Positions 54,483 to 63,971 of a DNA stretch of 64,000 bases are shown here, piece after piece. The notes below the pieces were generated by a model. That model did no database searches and had not been told where the DNA came from. It saw only the letters and a list, made by a program, of their open reading frames with translations. Each line of letters opens with the position of its first letter. Within the stretch, counting starts at the first letter, position 1. The DNA is taken from the NCBI RefSeq assembly GCF_012689525.1, contig NZ_CP051515.1, positions 620,001-684,000 of the forward strand. Direction: 5' to 3'. The stretch is from Paraburkholderia aromaticivorans (GTDB lineage Bacteria > Pseudomonadota > Gammaproteobacteria > Burkholderiales > Burkholderiaceae). The translations under genes and the position numbers were made by a program.

Positions 54483-54998
54483 GATTTCCTTTGAACGTTT
54501 GTTTTGGGAAAGTGAAAGCGGATTTTTGAATCTGAACAGTGATTAGGATGGCGAATCAAAAGTCATGCGCGACGAAGGTTTTGAATCGTGGATAGCCGCC
54601 TTAACTGTCTTGGGTTAAATGGTCACGCAGCGCAGCGTTCCCGCACCGGGATTGCTTTTCATTACAACCACCTTTCGTCGCTCGTCCTGTGCGCTCAAGC
54701 GAATCTGGTGCGATTGCTGGCGATTCTTGCGGAACAAAATTCGTGACAGCTAGCACTGAATTTGATTACCAGTGATCGAATTTTTAGCGCGCCAAGGCCG
54801 AAGTGGTGCACGAATCGCGCACGCGTGTGGGAGTTTGGTCAGAAAGCGTGCGCGGACGGAGTGCTCTAATTTCGGCATCACTCATCTTCAAAATTGATGC
54901 TTGCGGGGACACTTTTGACTCTTAATAATCGTTTTACCGGCAGCACTGAGCGTTAAAGGACCGGCCCCTTGTATCCAGAAGGACCAACGGAGGAGATG
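54483..54998. other. Divergent promoter region, porin and importer operon
   Basis: About 515 bases with lower GC and no supported gene. It presumably holds promoters for both the porin and the 55-61 kb operon; no single consensus pair stands out. Confidence 0.4.
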
Positions 54999-56030
54999 AT
55001 GTCAGTAATCGAAAATGCCGGACGTCGGCGTTTGCTGCGGATGACACTCGCGGCGGGCGGCATGGCTGCAACGGGCGCACTGCTTTCGGTGCGCGCCTTT
55101 GCAGGCGACAGGACAACCGTCAACATGCAACTGGGCTGGATTCCCGGCGGCAACCAGGTCGGCGAAGTGACGGCGAAGCGGCTCGGCTATTACGAGCAGG
55201 AAGGCATCGATTTTCACATCCAGCCGGGTGGCCCGAATATCGACGGTGTCGCGATTGTCGCCTCGGGCCGATCCGACGCCGGCGAGATTTCGTCGAGTCC
55301 GTCGATCATGCTTGCGGTCTCGGAAGGCTTGCCGATCAAGTGCATCGCGGTTGGCCTGCAGCAGCATCCTTACAGTTTCTTTTCGCTCAAGAAAAACCCC
55401 GTACGCACGCCGCACGACATGATCGGCAAGCGTATCGGTATTCAGTCGACGGGCATGGTGCTGCTCAAGGCACTGCTCGCGAAGAACAAGATTCCGGAAA
55501 GCCAGGTCAACATCGTGCCGATCGGCGCCGACATGATGCCGCTTCTGAGTGGTCAGGTCGATGCGGTAACCGGCTGGCAAACCAACACCACGGCACTCAA
55601 GCCGCTCGGTGCGGATCGCGTCGACCTGCGCCTGTGGGACACCGGCGTGCGCCTCTACGCGCTGCCGTACTACGCGAACACCACGACGCTCAAGGAGCAT
55701 CCCGACACCGTTGCGCGCTTCCTGCGTGCAACCGCGCGTGGCTGGGTCTACGCGAACGCGCATCGCGATCAGGCCGTCGATCTGCTCATCAAGGAATATC
55801 CGAACCTGAACCATGCCGATGAGCGTGTCGCGATCGATTCGCTGATGGGCTATGCGTTCGATCAGACCACGCAGACTCAGGGCTGGGGCACGATGGACGC
55901 CAAGGTCTGGGAAGAGCAGATCACGATGTACGGTCAACTGGGCCAGTTCCGCGGAAGTCAGCCAAAGGTCGGCGACGTGATGACGATGGACGTTCTTAAC
56001 GCTACCCGCTCCTCTCGCCTCAAGGTGTAA
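54999..56030 (+). CDS. Periplasmic binding protein, SsuA/TauA/NMT1 type
   Basis: The protein has 343 residues. The N-terminus has a twin-arginine-like signal (GRRRLLRMTLAAGG) with cleavage near RAFA. An NMT1/SsuA fold follows: MQLGWIPGGNQVGEVTAKRLGYYEQEG and GKRIGIQSTGMVLLKALLAKN. It binds a small organic ligand; the family covers sulfonates, thiamine precursors, nitrate and aromatic acids. ATG 54999 is favoured because GGAGGAG abuts the earlier ATG at 54996. Confidence 0.88.
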   Translation: MSVIENAGRRRLLRMTLAAGGMAATGALLSVRAFAGDRTTVNMQLGWIPGGNQVGEVTAKRLGYYEQEGIDFHIQPGGPNIDGVAIVASGRSDAGEISSSPSIMLAVSEGLPIKCIAVGLQQHPYSFFSLKKNPVRTPHDMIGKRIGIQSTGMVLLKALLAKNKIPESQVNIVPIGADMMPLLSGQVDAVTGWQTNTTALKPLGADRVDLRLWDTGVRLYALPYYANTTTLKEHPDTVARFLRATARGWVYANAHRDQAVDLLIKEYPNLNHADERVAIDSLMGYAFDQTTQTQGWGTMDAKVWEEQITMYGQLGQFRGSQPKVGDVMTMDVLNATRSSRLKV

Positions 56031-56033
56031 TCC

Positions 56034-56867
56034 ATGCATGCTGCCACTATGAATCCGCCGCGCGCGGAAGAGCCCGGCTCGTCCGTCGCCGCGCGGCAAG
56101 ACACTTCTCTGTCTATCAGTTGCCGCAATGTCAACGTGCGCTTCTTCACCGACCGGCGCAGCGTCACTGCGATCGAGGGCTTGAGCCTCGACGTCGCGAC
56201 CGGCGAATTCCTCACGCTGCTCGGTCCCTCGGGTTGCGGGAAGTCGACGTTCCTGCGCGTCGTCGCGGACCTGATCAAGCCGAGCCGTGGCGAGATCAGC
56301 GTGCTCGGCGCCGCGCCGCGTGTCGCTCGGGAGAATCGGGACATCGGCTTCGTGTTTCAGGATGCGGCGTTGCTGCCATGGCGCACGGCCATCCAGAACG
56401 TGCAGTTGCCACTTGAAGTCGCGGGCGGTAAGGCGCGTGCGGGCCGGGCAACGCCGCGTGAACTGCTTGAACTCGTCGGCCTCAAGGGCCGCGAGGACGC
56501 TTTCCCGCACGAGATGTCAGGTGGGATGCGCCAGCGTGTCGCCATTGCGCGTGCTCTCGTCAGTGATCCAAAGGTCTTGCTGATGGATGAGCCGTTCGGC
56601 GCGCTCGATGAAATCACGCGCGACCGCCTGAACGAAGAATTGCGCCGCGTCTGGAAAGAGATGGGCCTCACGACACTCTTCGTCACCCACAGCATTTATG
56701 AAGCGGCGTTTCTCGGCCAGCGCGTGCTGATGCTGGCCGCCAACCCCGGACGTGTGAAGGAGATCGTCCCGGTCGGGCTGCCGGAAGATCGAACGCTCGA
56801 CATCCGCGAGACCCGTGAATTCGTCGAACTCGCTGCCTATCTGCGGCGCGTACTGGAGACCTGCTGA
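56034..56867 (+). CDS. ABC importer ATPase, SsuB/TauB type
   Basis: The 277-residue protein has Walker A GPSGCGKST, Q-loop FVFQDAALLPWR, signature MSGGMRQRVAIARAL and Walker B VLLMDEPFGALDE. The initiator is three bases after the preceding stop; a second ATG 12 bases on is an alternative. It overlaps the permease gene by one base. Confidence 0.92.
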   Translation: MHAATMNPPRAEEPGSSVAARQDTSLSISCRNVNVRFFTDRRSVTAIEGLSLDVATGEFLTLLGPSGCGKSTFLRVVADLIKPSRGEISVLGAAPRVARENRDIGFVFQDAALLPWRTAIQNVQLPLEVAGGKARAGRATPRELLELVGLKGREDAFPHEMSGGMRQRVAIARALVSDPKVLLMDEPFGALDEITRDRLNEELRRVWKEMGLTTLFVTHSIYEAAFLGQRVLMLAANPGRVKEIVPVGLPEDRTLDIRETREFVELAAYLRRVLETC

Positions 56868-57706
56868 TGACCACGTCCGAAATGCAATTGAACCTGTCGT
56901 CGCAAGCGGCGGACCCTGAAGCGCAGGCCTGGCTCGCGCGTCGCCGTCAGCGCCTGTGGCGGGCGCGCCTGCTGCCGGTACTCGGCGTCGCGGGTCTGCT
57001 GTTCGCGTGGTGGGCGGTCGTGGCGGGCTTTCACGTGAAGCCGTTTATCGCGCCGTCGCCGCTGCTGGTTCTGGAGACGCTTTTCAGCAAGAGCGATGTG
57101 CTGCTGCAAAACCTGGTGCCGACCGCGATCGAGGCATGCGGCGGGTTTCTGCTCGGCAATCTTGCGGCGATTTTGATTGCCACCGTCTTCGTCCACAACA
57201 AGACGCTACAGGACATCTTCTATCCCGTCGCGGTGATGATCAATTCGATTCCGGTGGTCGCGAAGGCGCCGATTCTCGTCCTCATCATGGGCAACGGTCT
57301 GGAGCCGAAGATCACGATCGCGGCAATCGTCTGTTTCTTTCCGACGCTCGTGAACATGGTTCGTGGGCTGCAAGCGGTGAACCCGCAGGCAATGGAACTG
57401 ATGCAGATCCTGTCGGCGAGCAAGCGCGAAATCTTCTTCAAGCTGCGCCTCTACGCTTCGCTGCCGTATCTCTTCTCCGCATTGCGCATTGCCGCGTCGA
57501 TGTCGGTGATTGGCGCGGTGGTCGGTGAATGGATCGGCGCCACGCAAGGTATCGGCGCAATGATCATTCAGGCCACCTACAGCTTCGATTCAGCGCTGCT
57601 GTACACGGCCATCATCATGAGCGCGGTACTGTCCGGCCTGTTTTTCCTGGCCATCGCGATTGTCGAGCGCCTGGTGGTCAGATGGCAGCCCGAAAGCACG
57701 CATTGA
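56867..57706 (+). CDS. ABC importer permease, SsuC/TauC type
   Basis: The 279-residue protein has six hydrophobic segments and the EAA-type loop (MELMQILSASKREIFFKLRLYASLPYLFSALRIAA). It begins inside the stop of the ATPase gene. With its two upstream neighbours it forms a complete importer for the operon's unknown substrate. Confidence 0.92.
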   Translation: MTTSEMQLNLSSQAADPEAQAWLARRRQRLWRARLLPVLGVAGLLFAWWAVVAGFHVKPFIAPSPLLVLETLFSKSDVLLQNLVPTAIEACGGFLLGNLAAILIATVFVHNKTLQDIFYPVAVMINSIPVVAKAPILVLIMGNGLEPKITIAAIVCFFPTLVNMVRGLQAVNPQAMELMQILSASKREIFFKLRLYASLPYLFSALRIAASMSVIGAVVGEWIGATQGIGAMIIQATYSFDSALLYTAIIMSAVLSGLFFLAIAIVERLVVRWQPESTH

Positions 57707-57743
57707 AACGAACACGAAACAGCCGAATTCTCAGAGGGGACAT

Positions 57744-59129
57744 ATGAACATGATCAGCGATTGGACTCAGGAAAGTGCGCGCGATGTGCGCATCGCGGCC
57801 AAGGCAAACGTCGTGGTAGTCGGCGGCGGCCCCGCGGGCCTGTCGGCAGCGATTGGAGCGGCGCGCAACGGCGCCGAGGTGATTCTGCTGGAGCGTTACA
57901 ACCACCTGGGCGGCCTCGCATCCGGCGGCATGGTGCTGGTACTCGACGACATGTGGGACAACCACTTGCAGGAAATCTCGGTGCGCGGCGTCTGCATGAC
58001 GTTCATCGAACGGATGGCGGCGCGCAAGCTGGCGATGTTCCCGCGCTCGGACGAATGGGGTGAGGATCCCGCCGCGTATCGCAAGTGGGGGCGCTGGGGC
58101 ACTTTCGACTTTCACAGCCAGAAGACACCGCACCCGGTATGTTTCGCCGCGGCGTTCGATCCGGATGCGATGAAACGTGTCGCGCTGGAGATGGTGGAAT
58201 CGCTCGGCATCAAGCTGCGTTTGCATTCATGGTTCTCGCGCACGCTGGTCGAAGACGGCCAGGTGAAGGGCGTGATCTGCGAGACCAAGAGCGGCCGTGA
58301 AGCGATCCTCGCCGACGTGGTGATCGACGCGACCGGCGACCTGGACGTCGCGGCGTCGGCGGGTGTACCGCATGTCGGCGGCACCTATATCACGACGACG
58401 GTATTTCGACTCGGCGGCGTCGATACGGAAGCGGCCGAGCGTTTCGAAGCCGAGGAGCCCGAGGCGTTTGCGGCGCTGGATCGTCAGATCAAGCGCATTC
58501 TCGGCGGCTCGTGGGGCTACTGGTGGCTGAAGACACCGTTGCCCGGCGTGGTGTGGTGCAACTGCCCGCACATGGCCGGTCTCGATGGTCTCAAGCCTGA
58601 GGACCTGACACGCGCGGAAGTGCAGGGGCGTCAGCACATTCACGCAGTGGTCGATTTCGTGCGCGAGAAGCTGCCGGGTTTCGAGCAGTGTTACGTGATC
58701 GATGTCGCGCCGCAAACCGGCGTGCGTCAGACGCGCCTGCTCGAAGGCGAGTATGTGATGACGAAGGACGACCTCGCGCAGCGTACCCGTTTCGACGACA
58801 GCATCGCGCGTGGCCGCGACTACTACATGCCGTATCGCGTGCTGCTGCCGAAGCAGATCGACAACCTGCTGGTGGCCGGCCGTCACTACTCGGCGACCTC
58901 GCAGGCGCAGAAGATGTCTCGCGAAATCCCGCCTTGCATGGCGATGGGCGAAGCCGCCGGTGTGGCTGCGGCTCTTGCTCTCGAAGCGGGCGTGCGGGTG
59001 CGCGACGTCGACGTGCATGCGTTGCAGAAGACCTTGCGTTCGCAAGGCGCCGATCCGGGCGACCAGACCGGCCGCAACGCCGATATTCCGCCGCTTGCCG
59101 TGCACATCAATCAGCGGGAGGCCGCATGA
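57744..59129 (+). CDS. FAD-dependent oxidoreductase (FAD_oxidored, PF12831-like)
   Basis: The protein has 461 residues. The FAD Rossmann motif VVVGGGPAGLSAAIGAARNGAEVILLE lies at about residues 23-49. GLASGGMVLVLDDMWD follows. The second FAD-binding block has VIDATGDLDVAASAG and the third GRHYSATSQAQKMSREIPPCMAMGEAAG. The family includes reductases/dehydrogenases with diverse acids as substrate, often with Fe-S partners. A ferredoxin gene ends this operon. ATG 57744 follows GAGGGGACAT; the open frame upstream overlaps the permease and is rejected. Confidence 0.85.
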   Translation: MNMISDWTQESARDVRIAAKANVVVVGGGPAGLSAAIGAARNGAEVILLERYNHLGGLASGGMVLVLDDMWDNHLQEISVRGVCMTFIERMAARKLAMFPRSDEWGEDPAAYRKWGRWGTFDFHSQKTPHPVCFAAAFDPDAMKRVALEMVESLGIKLRLHSWFSRTLVEDGQVKGVICETKSGREAILADVVIDATGDLDVAASAGVPHVGGTYITTTVFRLGGVDTEAAERFEAEEPEAFAALDRQIKRILGGSWGYWWLKTPLPGVVWCNCPHMAGLDGLKPEDLTRAEVQGRQHIHAVVDFVREKLPGFEQCYVIDVAPQTGVRQTRLLEGEYVMTKDDLAQRTRFDDSIARGRDYYMPYRVLLPKQIDNLLVAGRHYSATSQAQKMSREIPPCMAMGEAAGVAAALALEAGVRVRDVDVHALQKTLRSQGADPGDQTGRNADIPPLAVHINQREAA

Positions 59130-60307
59130 GCGTCGCCAACAACACTGCAAAGACGCCTGACCTGCCACTGTCCGGCGTGCGAGTCGTCGATCTTACGCAG
59201 GTCATGATGGGCCCAGTCTGCACGCAGATGCTCGCCGACTATGGCGCCGACGTGATCAAGGTCGAGAGAAAGGGTGCGGGCGATCTCAGCCGCTCGACGT
59301 TCGAGCCGGTGGCCGGCGCGGACAATCCGATCTTCTGCAGTTTGAATCGCAACAAGCGCAGCGTGGCACTCGACCTGCGCGACGCGCGGCAACTGGCGGA
59401 TTTGAAGGCGCTGATCGCGGACGCGGATGTGGTCGTCAGCAATTTCCGGGCGGGCGTGATGGACCGGATGGGCGTCGGCTATGAAGACTGCCGCCAGTTG
59501 AATCCGCGGATCATCTACGCGGTGGGTACGGGCTTCGGCGAAACCGGACCCTATGCGCACAAGGGTGGCCAGGATGTGCTGGCCCAGGCGATGAGCGGTG
59601 TGATGGCGCGCCGCGCGGATGAATCGCTGCCGATTTCCGTGTACCCGACGGCGCTCGCCGACTATTCGGCGGGCATGCATATGGTGCAGGGCATCCTGCT
59701 CGCGCTGCTGCATCGTGACCGCACGGGCGAGGGGCAGAAGGTCAACGTGTCGCTGTACAACTCGATGCTCGCGATGCAGATGCAGGAAGCCGCCATGATC
59801 ATGATGGCCGACTCGGAAGTGAACTGGGCTGCAATGCCGCTGTCGGGCGTCTTCGATACCCAGGACGGTGCCCTGGTGCTCGTGGGTGCGTTCAAGGCGA
59901 ATCCGCTGCGCGACATCTGCACCGCGCTGCAGATCGAAGACCTCTCTCTCGACGCGCGCTTTTGCAACCTCAACCAGCAGTTCGTTCACAAGAGCGAATT
60001 GCAGCGGATCTTCCGGGAGCGCTTCGCGAGCAACACGCGCGACTTCTGGCTCGCCCGGCTCGAAGAGCAGGACTTGTTGTGTGCGCCGGTGCGTGATCTG
60101 CGTGAAGCACTGGTCGATCCTCAGACCCTGCATAACCAGCTGATTCTGGAAGGAGAGGGCGAGGGCCAGCCGGTGCGTTTCATCGGCAGCCCGATCGAGC
60201 TTTCGCTCGCACCGGTGGGCTTGCGACGTGGGCCGCCGCGCCTCGGCCAGCATACCGACGAGGTCCTGCAGCAATTGCGCGGCAAGGTCGCCACGGAGGC
60301 CGTATGA
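59126..60307 (+). CDS. Family III CoA-transferase (CaiB/BaiF/Frc type)
   Basis: The 393-residue protein begins inside the stop of the oxidoreductase gene. Motifs include GVRVVDLTQVMMGPVCTQMLADYGADVIKVE at the N-terminus and the likely catalytic Asp in TALADYSAGMHMVQ (about residue 176). Such enzymes activate an acid as its CoA thioester using another CoA ester as donor. It supplies the likely substrate for the crotonase that follows. Confidence 0.92.
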   Translation: MSVANNTAKTPDLPLSGVRVVDLTQVMMGPVCTQMLADYGADVIKVERKGAGDLSRSTFEPVAGADNPIFCSLNRNKRSVALDLRDARQLADLKALIADADVVVSNFRAGVMDRMGVGYEDCRQLNPRIIYAVGTGFGETGPYAHKGGQDVLAQAMSGVMARRADESLPISVYPTALADYSAGMHMVQGILLALLHRDRTGEGQKVNVSLYNSMLAMQMQEAAMIMMADSEVNWAAMPLSGVFDTQDGALVLVGAFKANPLRDICTALQIEDLSLDARFCNLNQQFVHKSELQRIFRERFASNTRDFWLARLEEQDLLCAPVRDLREALVDPQTLHNQLILEGEGEGQPVRFIGSPIELSLAPVGLRRGPPRLGQHTDEVLQQLRGKVATEAV

Positions 60308-61077
60308 GCGTACGTCTTGTGATCGATCAGCACGTTGCCACGGTGACGCTGGCGCGGCCGGAAGCGCTCAACGCCGTGGACCTCGCCACCGAAGCCGAAC
60401 TGCAACACGTGTGGACCGAACTCGAACATAGCCGTGACGTGCGCGTCGTGGTCCTGACCGGCGAGGGCGAGCGCGCGTTCTGCGTCGGCGCGGACCTGAA
60501 GAATCCGTCGGTGAGCGGTCTCGAATACTGGGGGGCGCCACGCCCCGGCGGCTTCGGCGGCATTGCGTTGCGTGAGACGCTGAACGTGCCGGTGATCGCG
60601 CGGGTCAACGGTTATGCGTTGGGCGGTGGCTTCGAAATGGTGCTGGGCTGCGATCTGGTCGTCGCCTGTGAGGAGGCGAGCTTCGGGCTGCCCGAGGCGC
60701 TCGTCGGGCGCATGCCGCTCGACGGCGGCATGACCCTGCTGCAACGCCAGATCCCCTACCGCCAGGCGATGGCGATGCTGATGACCGGCCGCCGGATTTC
60801 GGCACGCGAGGGGCTCGACATGGGCCTCGTCAATGAAGTCGTGCCGCGTGCCGAACTGGATGCCGCCGTCGACCGCTGGGTTCAGGCGCTGCTCGCGTGC
60901 GCGCCGCTGTCGCTGCAGGCCATCAAGCAGGTGGTCAAGCGCACGTCCACGCTCTCGCCGGCCGACGCTCAGGCGTTGCGACTGCCCGCCTTGGTGGCCG
61001 CGCTACAATCCGACGACGCGAATGAAGGTGTGCGCGCGTTTCAGGAGAAGCGCAAACCGGTCTGGAGTGGACACTGA
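60304..61077 (+). CDS. Enoyl-CoA hydratase/isomerase (crotonase family)
   Basis: The 257-residue protein overlaps the CoA-transferase gene by ATGA. The oxyanion-hole motifs FCVGADLKN and NGYALGGGFEMVLGCDL, and the second-Glu region FGLPEALVGRMPLDGGM, are seen. CaiD-like members use one or two Glu; here the Glu in GLPEA aligns with the second. Hydration or isomerisation of an enoyl-CoA is expected, but hydrolase or decarboxylase activity is possible. Confidence 0.88.
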   Translation: MSVRLVIDQHVATVTLARPEALNAVDLATEAELQHVWTELEHSRDVRVVVLTGEGERAFCVGADLKNPSVSGLEYWGAPRPGGFGGIALRETLNVPVIARVNGYALGGGFEMVLGCDLVVACEEASFGLPEALVGRMPLDGGMTLLQRQIPYRQAMAMLMTGRRISAREGLDMGLVNEVVPRAELDAAVDRWVQALLACAPLSLQAIKQVVKRTSTLSPADAQALRLPALVAALQSDDANEGVRAFQEKRKPVWSGH

Positions 61078-61412
61078 TGGCCTATGTCATCACTTCGCCG
61101 TGCATCGACGTCAAAGACGGCGCGTGTGTGCAATGCTGTCCGGTCGACTGTATCTACGAGGGCGGGCGCACGCTCTACATCCACCCTGAGGAATGCATCA
61201 ACTGCGGGGTGTGTGTGTCCGTGTGTCCGACCGAGGCGATCTTTCACGACGAAGAACTGCCGCACTCGGAGGCCGCCTTCGCCGCCGTGAACCGGGATTT
61301 CTTCGGGCCGGACGCCAGTGCACTCGGTTCCCCGGGTGGCGCGTGCGACGTAGGCAAGGTAGCCTGCGATCATCCCGTGGTCGCCGCCTGGACGGTGCGG
61401 CCGATGAACTGA
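61077..61412 (+). CDS. 7Fe-type ferredoxin
   Basis: The 111-residue protein has an N-terminal cysteine set spaced as in [3Fe-4S]/[4Fe-4S] 7Fe ferredoxins (CIDVKDGACVQCCPVDCI), followed by CINCGVCVSVCP. A C-terminal tail contains two more Cys. It begins in the crotonase stop codon. It likely passes electrons to or from the FAD oxidoreductase of this operon. Confidence 0.92.
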   Translation: MAYVITSPCIDVKDGACVQCCPVDCIYEGGRTLYIHPEECINCGVCVSVCPTEAIFHDEELPHSEAAFAAVNRDFFGPDASALGSPGGACDVGKVACDHPVVAAWTVRPMN

Positions 61413-61421
61413 GAAAACACG

Positions 61422-62336
61422 ATGCACGCGAATGTCCTGAAATATTTTGTCGAAGTGGCTCGGTGCAGTTCGATCCGCAAGGCCGCGCAGAATCTCTATG
61501 TCGCGTCGAGCGCGGTCAACCGGCAGATCCTCAAGCTCGAGGCGGAGATGGGGACCGAACTGTTCGACCGGCTGCCGAACGGCATCCGGCTGAACGCGGC
61601 CGGCGAGCGCATGCTGCAGCACATTCGCGCGACGCTGAACGACTTCCACCTGATGCGCAGCGAACTCGACGACCTCAAAGGCGAACGCAAGGGACATGTG
61701 TCGGTGGCGGCCATGGATTCGCTTTTCGTCGACTTCCTGCCGGCGACCGTCGAGGAGTTTTCGGACGCCTATCCGGCTGTGACCTATTCGATCGCCGCGG
61801 TGCCTCCGCATGACGTGCCGACGCGACTCGTTAGTGGTGAATACGACGTCGGCATTTCGTACATTACGAAGCTGCCCGCCGGACTCGATGTCGTGAGCGA
61901 AGTATCGTTACCGCCGGGTGTGGTGATGGCATCGTCGCATCCGCTGGCGAAGATGGAGCGCATCAGTTTCGACGAGTGCCGCAATCACGCGTTTCTGCGG
62001 CTCGAAGGACGATCGCCGATCCAGGGCGTTGTCACGACCGACTTTCCCGAGTACTGGGAGTCGCTGCAGCCGAGCGTCACCTGTAACTCGACGACTTTGC
62101 TCAAGCGGCTGATTGCATCCGGGCGAGGCATTTCGTTTTTCTCGAAGCTGGCATTTCTCGACGAGCTGGCGCGTGGTGACGTGGTATGGCGGCCGCTCGA
62201 CGACGTGAACGTCAACGAGCTCACCGTCGGCGTCATCACACCCAATCAGCGCGCGCTGCCTCATGTGACGCTGGAGTTCGTCGAACGTATTGTGCGGCGC
62301 CTGAAACACGTCGACCTGGCGCTGCGCGACGCCTGA
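61422..62336 (+). CDS. LysR-family regulator closing the operon
   Basis: The 304-residue protein has an N-terminal winged helix (RKAAQNLYVASSAVNRQILKLEAE, residues about 19-42) and a LysR substrate-binding domain. It lies nine bases after the ferredoxin gene on the same strand, unlike the usual divergent arrangement. It probably controls the operon starting at 54999; the inducer is unknown. Confidence 0.9.
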   Translation: MHANVLKYFVEVARCSSIRKAAQNLYVASSAVNRQILKLEAEMGTELFDRLPNGIRLNAAGERMLQHIRATLNDFHLMRSELDDLKGERKGHVSVAAMDSLFVDFLPATVEEFSDAYPAVTYSIAAVPPHDVPTRLVSGEYDVGISYITKLPAGLDVVSEVSLPPGVVMASSHPLAKMERISFDECRNHAFLRLEGRSPIQGVVTTDFPEYWESLQPSVTCNSTTLLKRLIASGRGISFFSKLAFLDELARGDVVWRPLDDVNVNELTVGVITPNQRALPHVTLEFVERIVRRLKHVDLALRDA

Positions 62337-62525
62337 TCTGAGCGTTGCCGCTGAGCGCGCTTTGCCGCGGGTAGTGCGCGATCGCATCCGGCAGCGCTTG
62401 CATGCCTGGGCCTCTAGTTAGTTTGTCATCCTAAGTGGACTGTCCGTATTGCGGCAGTCCCGTCTCGACTGCCCGATCCTCCTCTGGATCGCGGTAAATC
62501 GTCTTCCAATCATCAGGAACACAAC

Positions 62526-63971
62526 ATGGTCACTTCAGGCTATACCGATACCCGACTTCTGATCAACGGCGAGTGGTGCGACGCCGCCAGCGGCAAGACT
62601 CTCGACGTCATCAATCCTGCTACCGGCAAGGCCATCGGCAAGGTGGCGCACGCCGGCATCGCCGATCTGGACCGCGCGCTGGCCGCCGCGCAGCGCGGCT
62701 TCGACGCCTGGCGCAAGGTGCCGGCCAACGAGCGCGCCGCGACCATGCGCAAGGCCGCCGCGCTGGTGCGCGAGCGCGCCTCGGACATCGCCCGCCTGAT
62801 GACGCTGGAACAGGGCAAACCGTTTGCCGAAGCCCGCGTCGAAATGCTGGCGTCGGCGGACATCATCGAATGGTTCGCCGACGAAGGCCGCCGTGTCTAC
62901 GGCCGCATCGTGCCGTCGCGCAACCTCGCGGCGCAGCAACTGGTGCTCAAGGAACCGATCGGCCCGGTCGCCGCCTTCACGCCGTGGAACTTCCCGGTCA
63001 ACCAGGTCGTGCGCAAGCTGAGCGCCGCGCTCGCGTGCGGCTGCTCGTTCCTCGTCAAGGCACCGGAAGAAACCCCGGCGTCGCCGGCCGCACTGCTGCA
63101 GGCTTTCGTCGAAGCCGGCGTGCCGGCGGGCACGGTCGGCCTGGTGTTCGGCGACCCGGCTGAGATTTCCAGCTACCTGATTCCGCATCCGGTGATCCGC
63201 AAGGTCACGTTCACCGGCTCGACGCCGGTCGGCAAGCAACTGGCGGCACTGGCTGGCACGCACATGAAGCGCGCGACGATGGAACTGGGCGGTCATGCGC
63301 CGGTGATCGTGGCCGAAGACGCCGACGTGGCGCTCGCCGTGAAGGCTGCCGGCGGCGCGAAGTTCCGCAATGCCGGCCAGGTCTGCATCTCGCCGACGCG
63401 TTTCCTGGTGCACAACAGCCTCCGCGAAGAATTCGCCGCGGCGCTGGTCAAGCACGCCGAAAGTCTGAAGCTGGGTGACGGCCTCGCCGAAGGCACCACG
63501 CTCGGCCCGCTCGCCAACGCCCGCCGTCTCACGGCGATGAGCAAGGTGCTCGACGACGCGCGCAAGACCGGCGCCAAGGTCGAAACCGGCGGCGAACGCG
63601 TGGGCTCGGAAGGCAACTTCTTCGCGCCGACGGTGCTGACCAACGTGTCGCTCGAATCGGATGTGTTCAACAACGAGCCGTTCGGCCCGATCGCCGCGAT
63701 CCGCGGCTTCGACAAGCTCGAGGAAGCGATCGCCGAAGCGAACCGTCTGCCGTTCGGTCTCGCGGGCTACGCGTTCACGAAGTCGTTCACGAACGTGCAT
63801 CTGCTGTCGCAGCAACTGGAAGTCGGCATGCTGTGGATCAACCAGCCGGCCACACCGTCGCCGGAAATGCCGTTCGGCGGCGTGAAGGATTCGGGCTACG
63901 GTTCGGAAGGCGGTCCGGAAGCGATGGAAGCTTATGTGGTGACCAAGGCCGTGTCGGTCACAGCGGCATAG
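62526..63971 (+). CDS. gabD: Succinate-semialdehyde dehydrogenase-like aldehyde dehydrogenase
   Basis: The 481-residue ALDH has the full active site: [32 protein letters not shown] with the general-base Glu, and the catalytic Cys in [11 protein letters not shown]. The sub-family is the NAD(P)-dependent succinate-semialdehyde dehydrogenase group, which also accepts glutarate semialdehyde. It stands 189 bases after the LysR gene with its own leader. Whether it belongs to the upstream operon is open. The tip of another gene may begin after 63971. Confidence 0.88.
   Translation: MVTSGYTDTRLLINGEWCDAASGKTLDVINPATGKAIGKVAHAGIADLDRALAAAQRGFDAWRKVPANERAATMRKAAALVRERASDIARLMTLEQGKPFAEARVEMLASADIIEWFADEGRRVYGRIVPSRNLAAQQLVLKEPIGPVAAFTPWNFPVNQVVRKLSAALACGCSFLVKAPEETPASPAALLQAFVEAGVPAGTVGLVFGDPAEISSYLIPHPVIRKVTFTGSTPVGKQLAALAGTHMKRATMELGGHAPVIVAEDADVALAVKAAGGAKFRNAGQVCISPTRFLVHNSLREEFAAALVKHAESLKLGDGLAEGTTLGPLANARRLTAMSKVLDDARKTGAKVETGGERVGSEGNFFAPTVLTNVSLESDVFNNEPFGPIAAIRGFDKLEEAIAEANRLPFGLAGYAFTKSFTNVHLLSQQLEVGMLWINQPATPSPEMPFGGVKDSGYGSEGGPEAMEAYVVTKAVSVTAA

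Noticed and set aside
55002..56510. 502-codon minus-strand frame opposite the importer genes
   Set aside because: Arg/His-rich shadow of two genes with clear Walker and binding-protein motifs.
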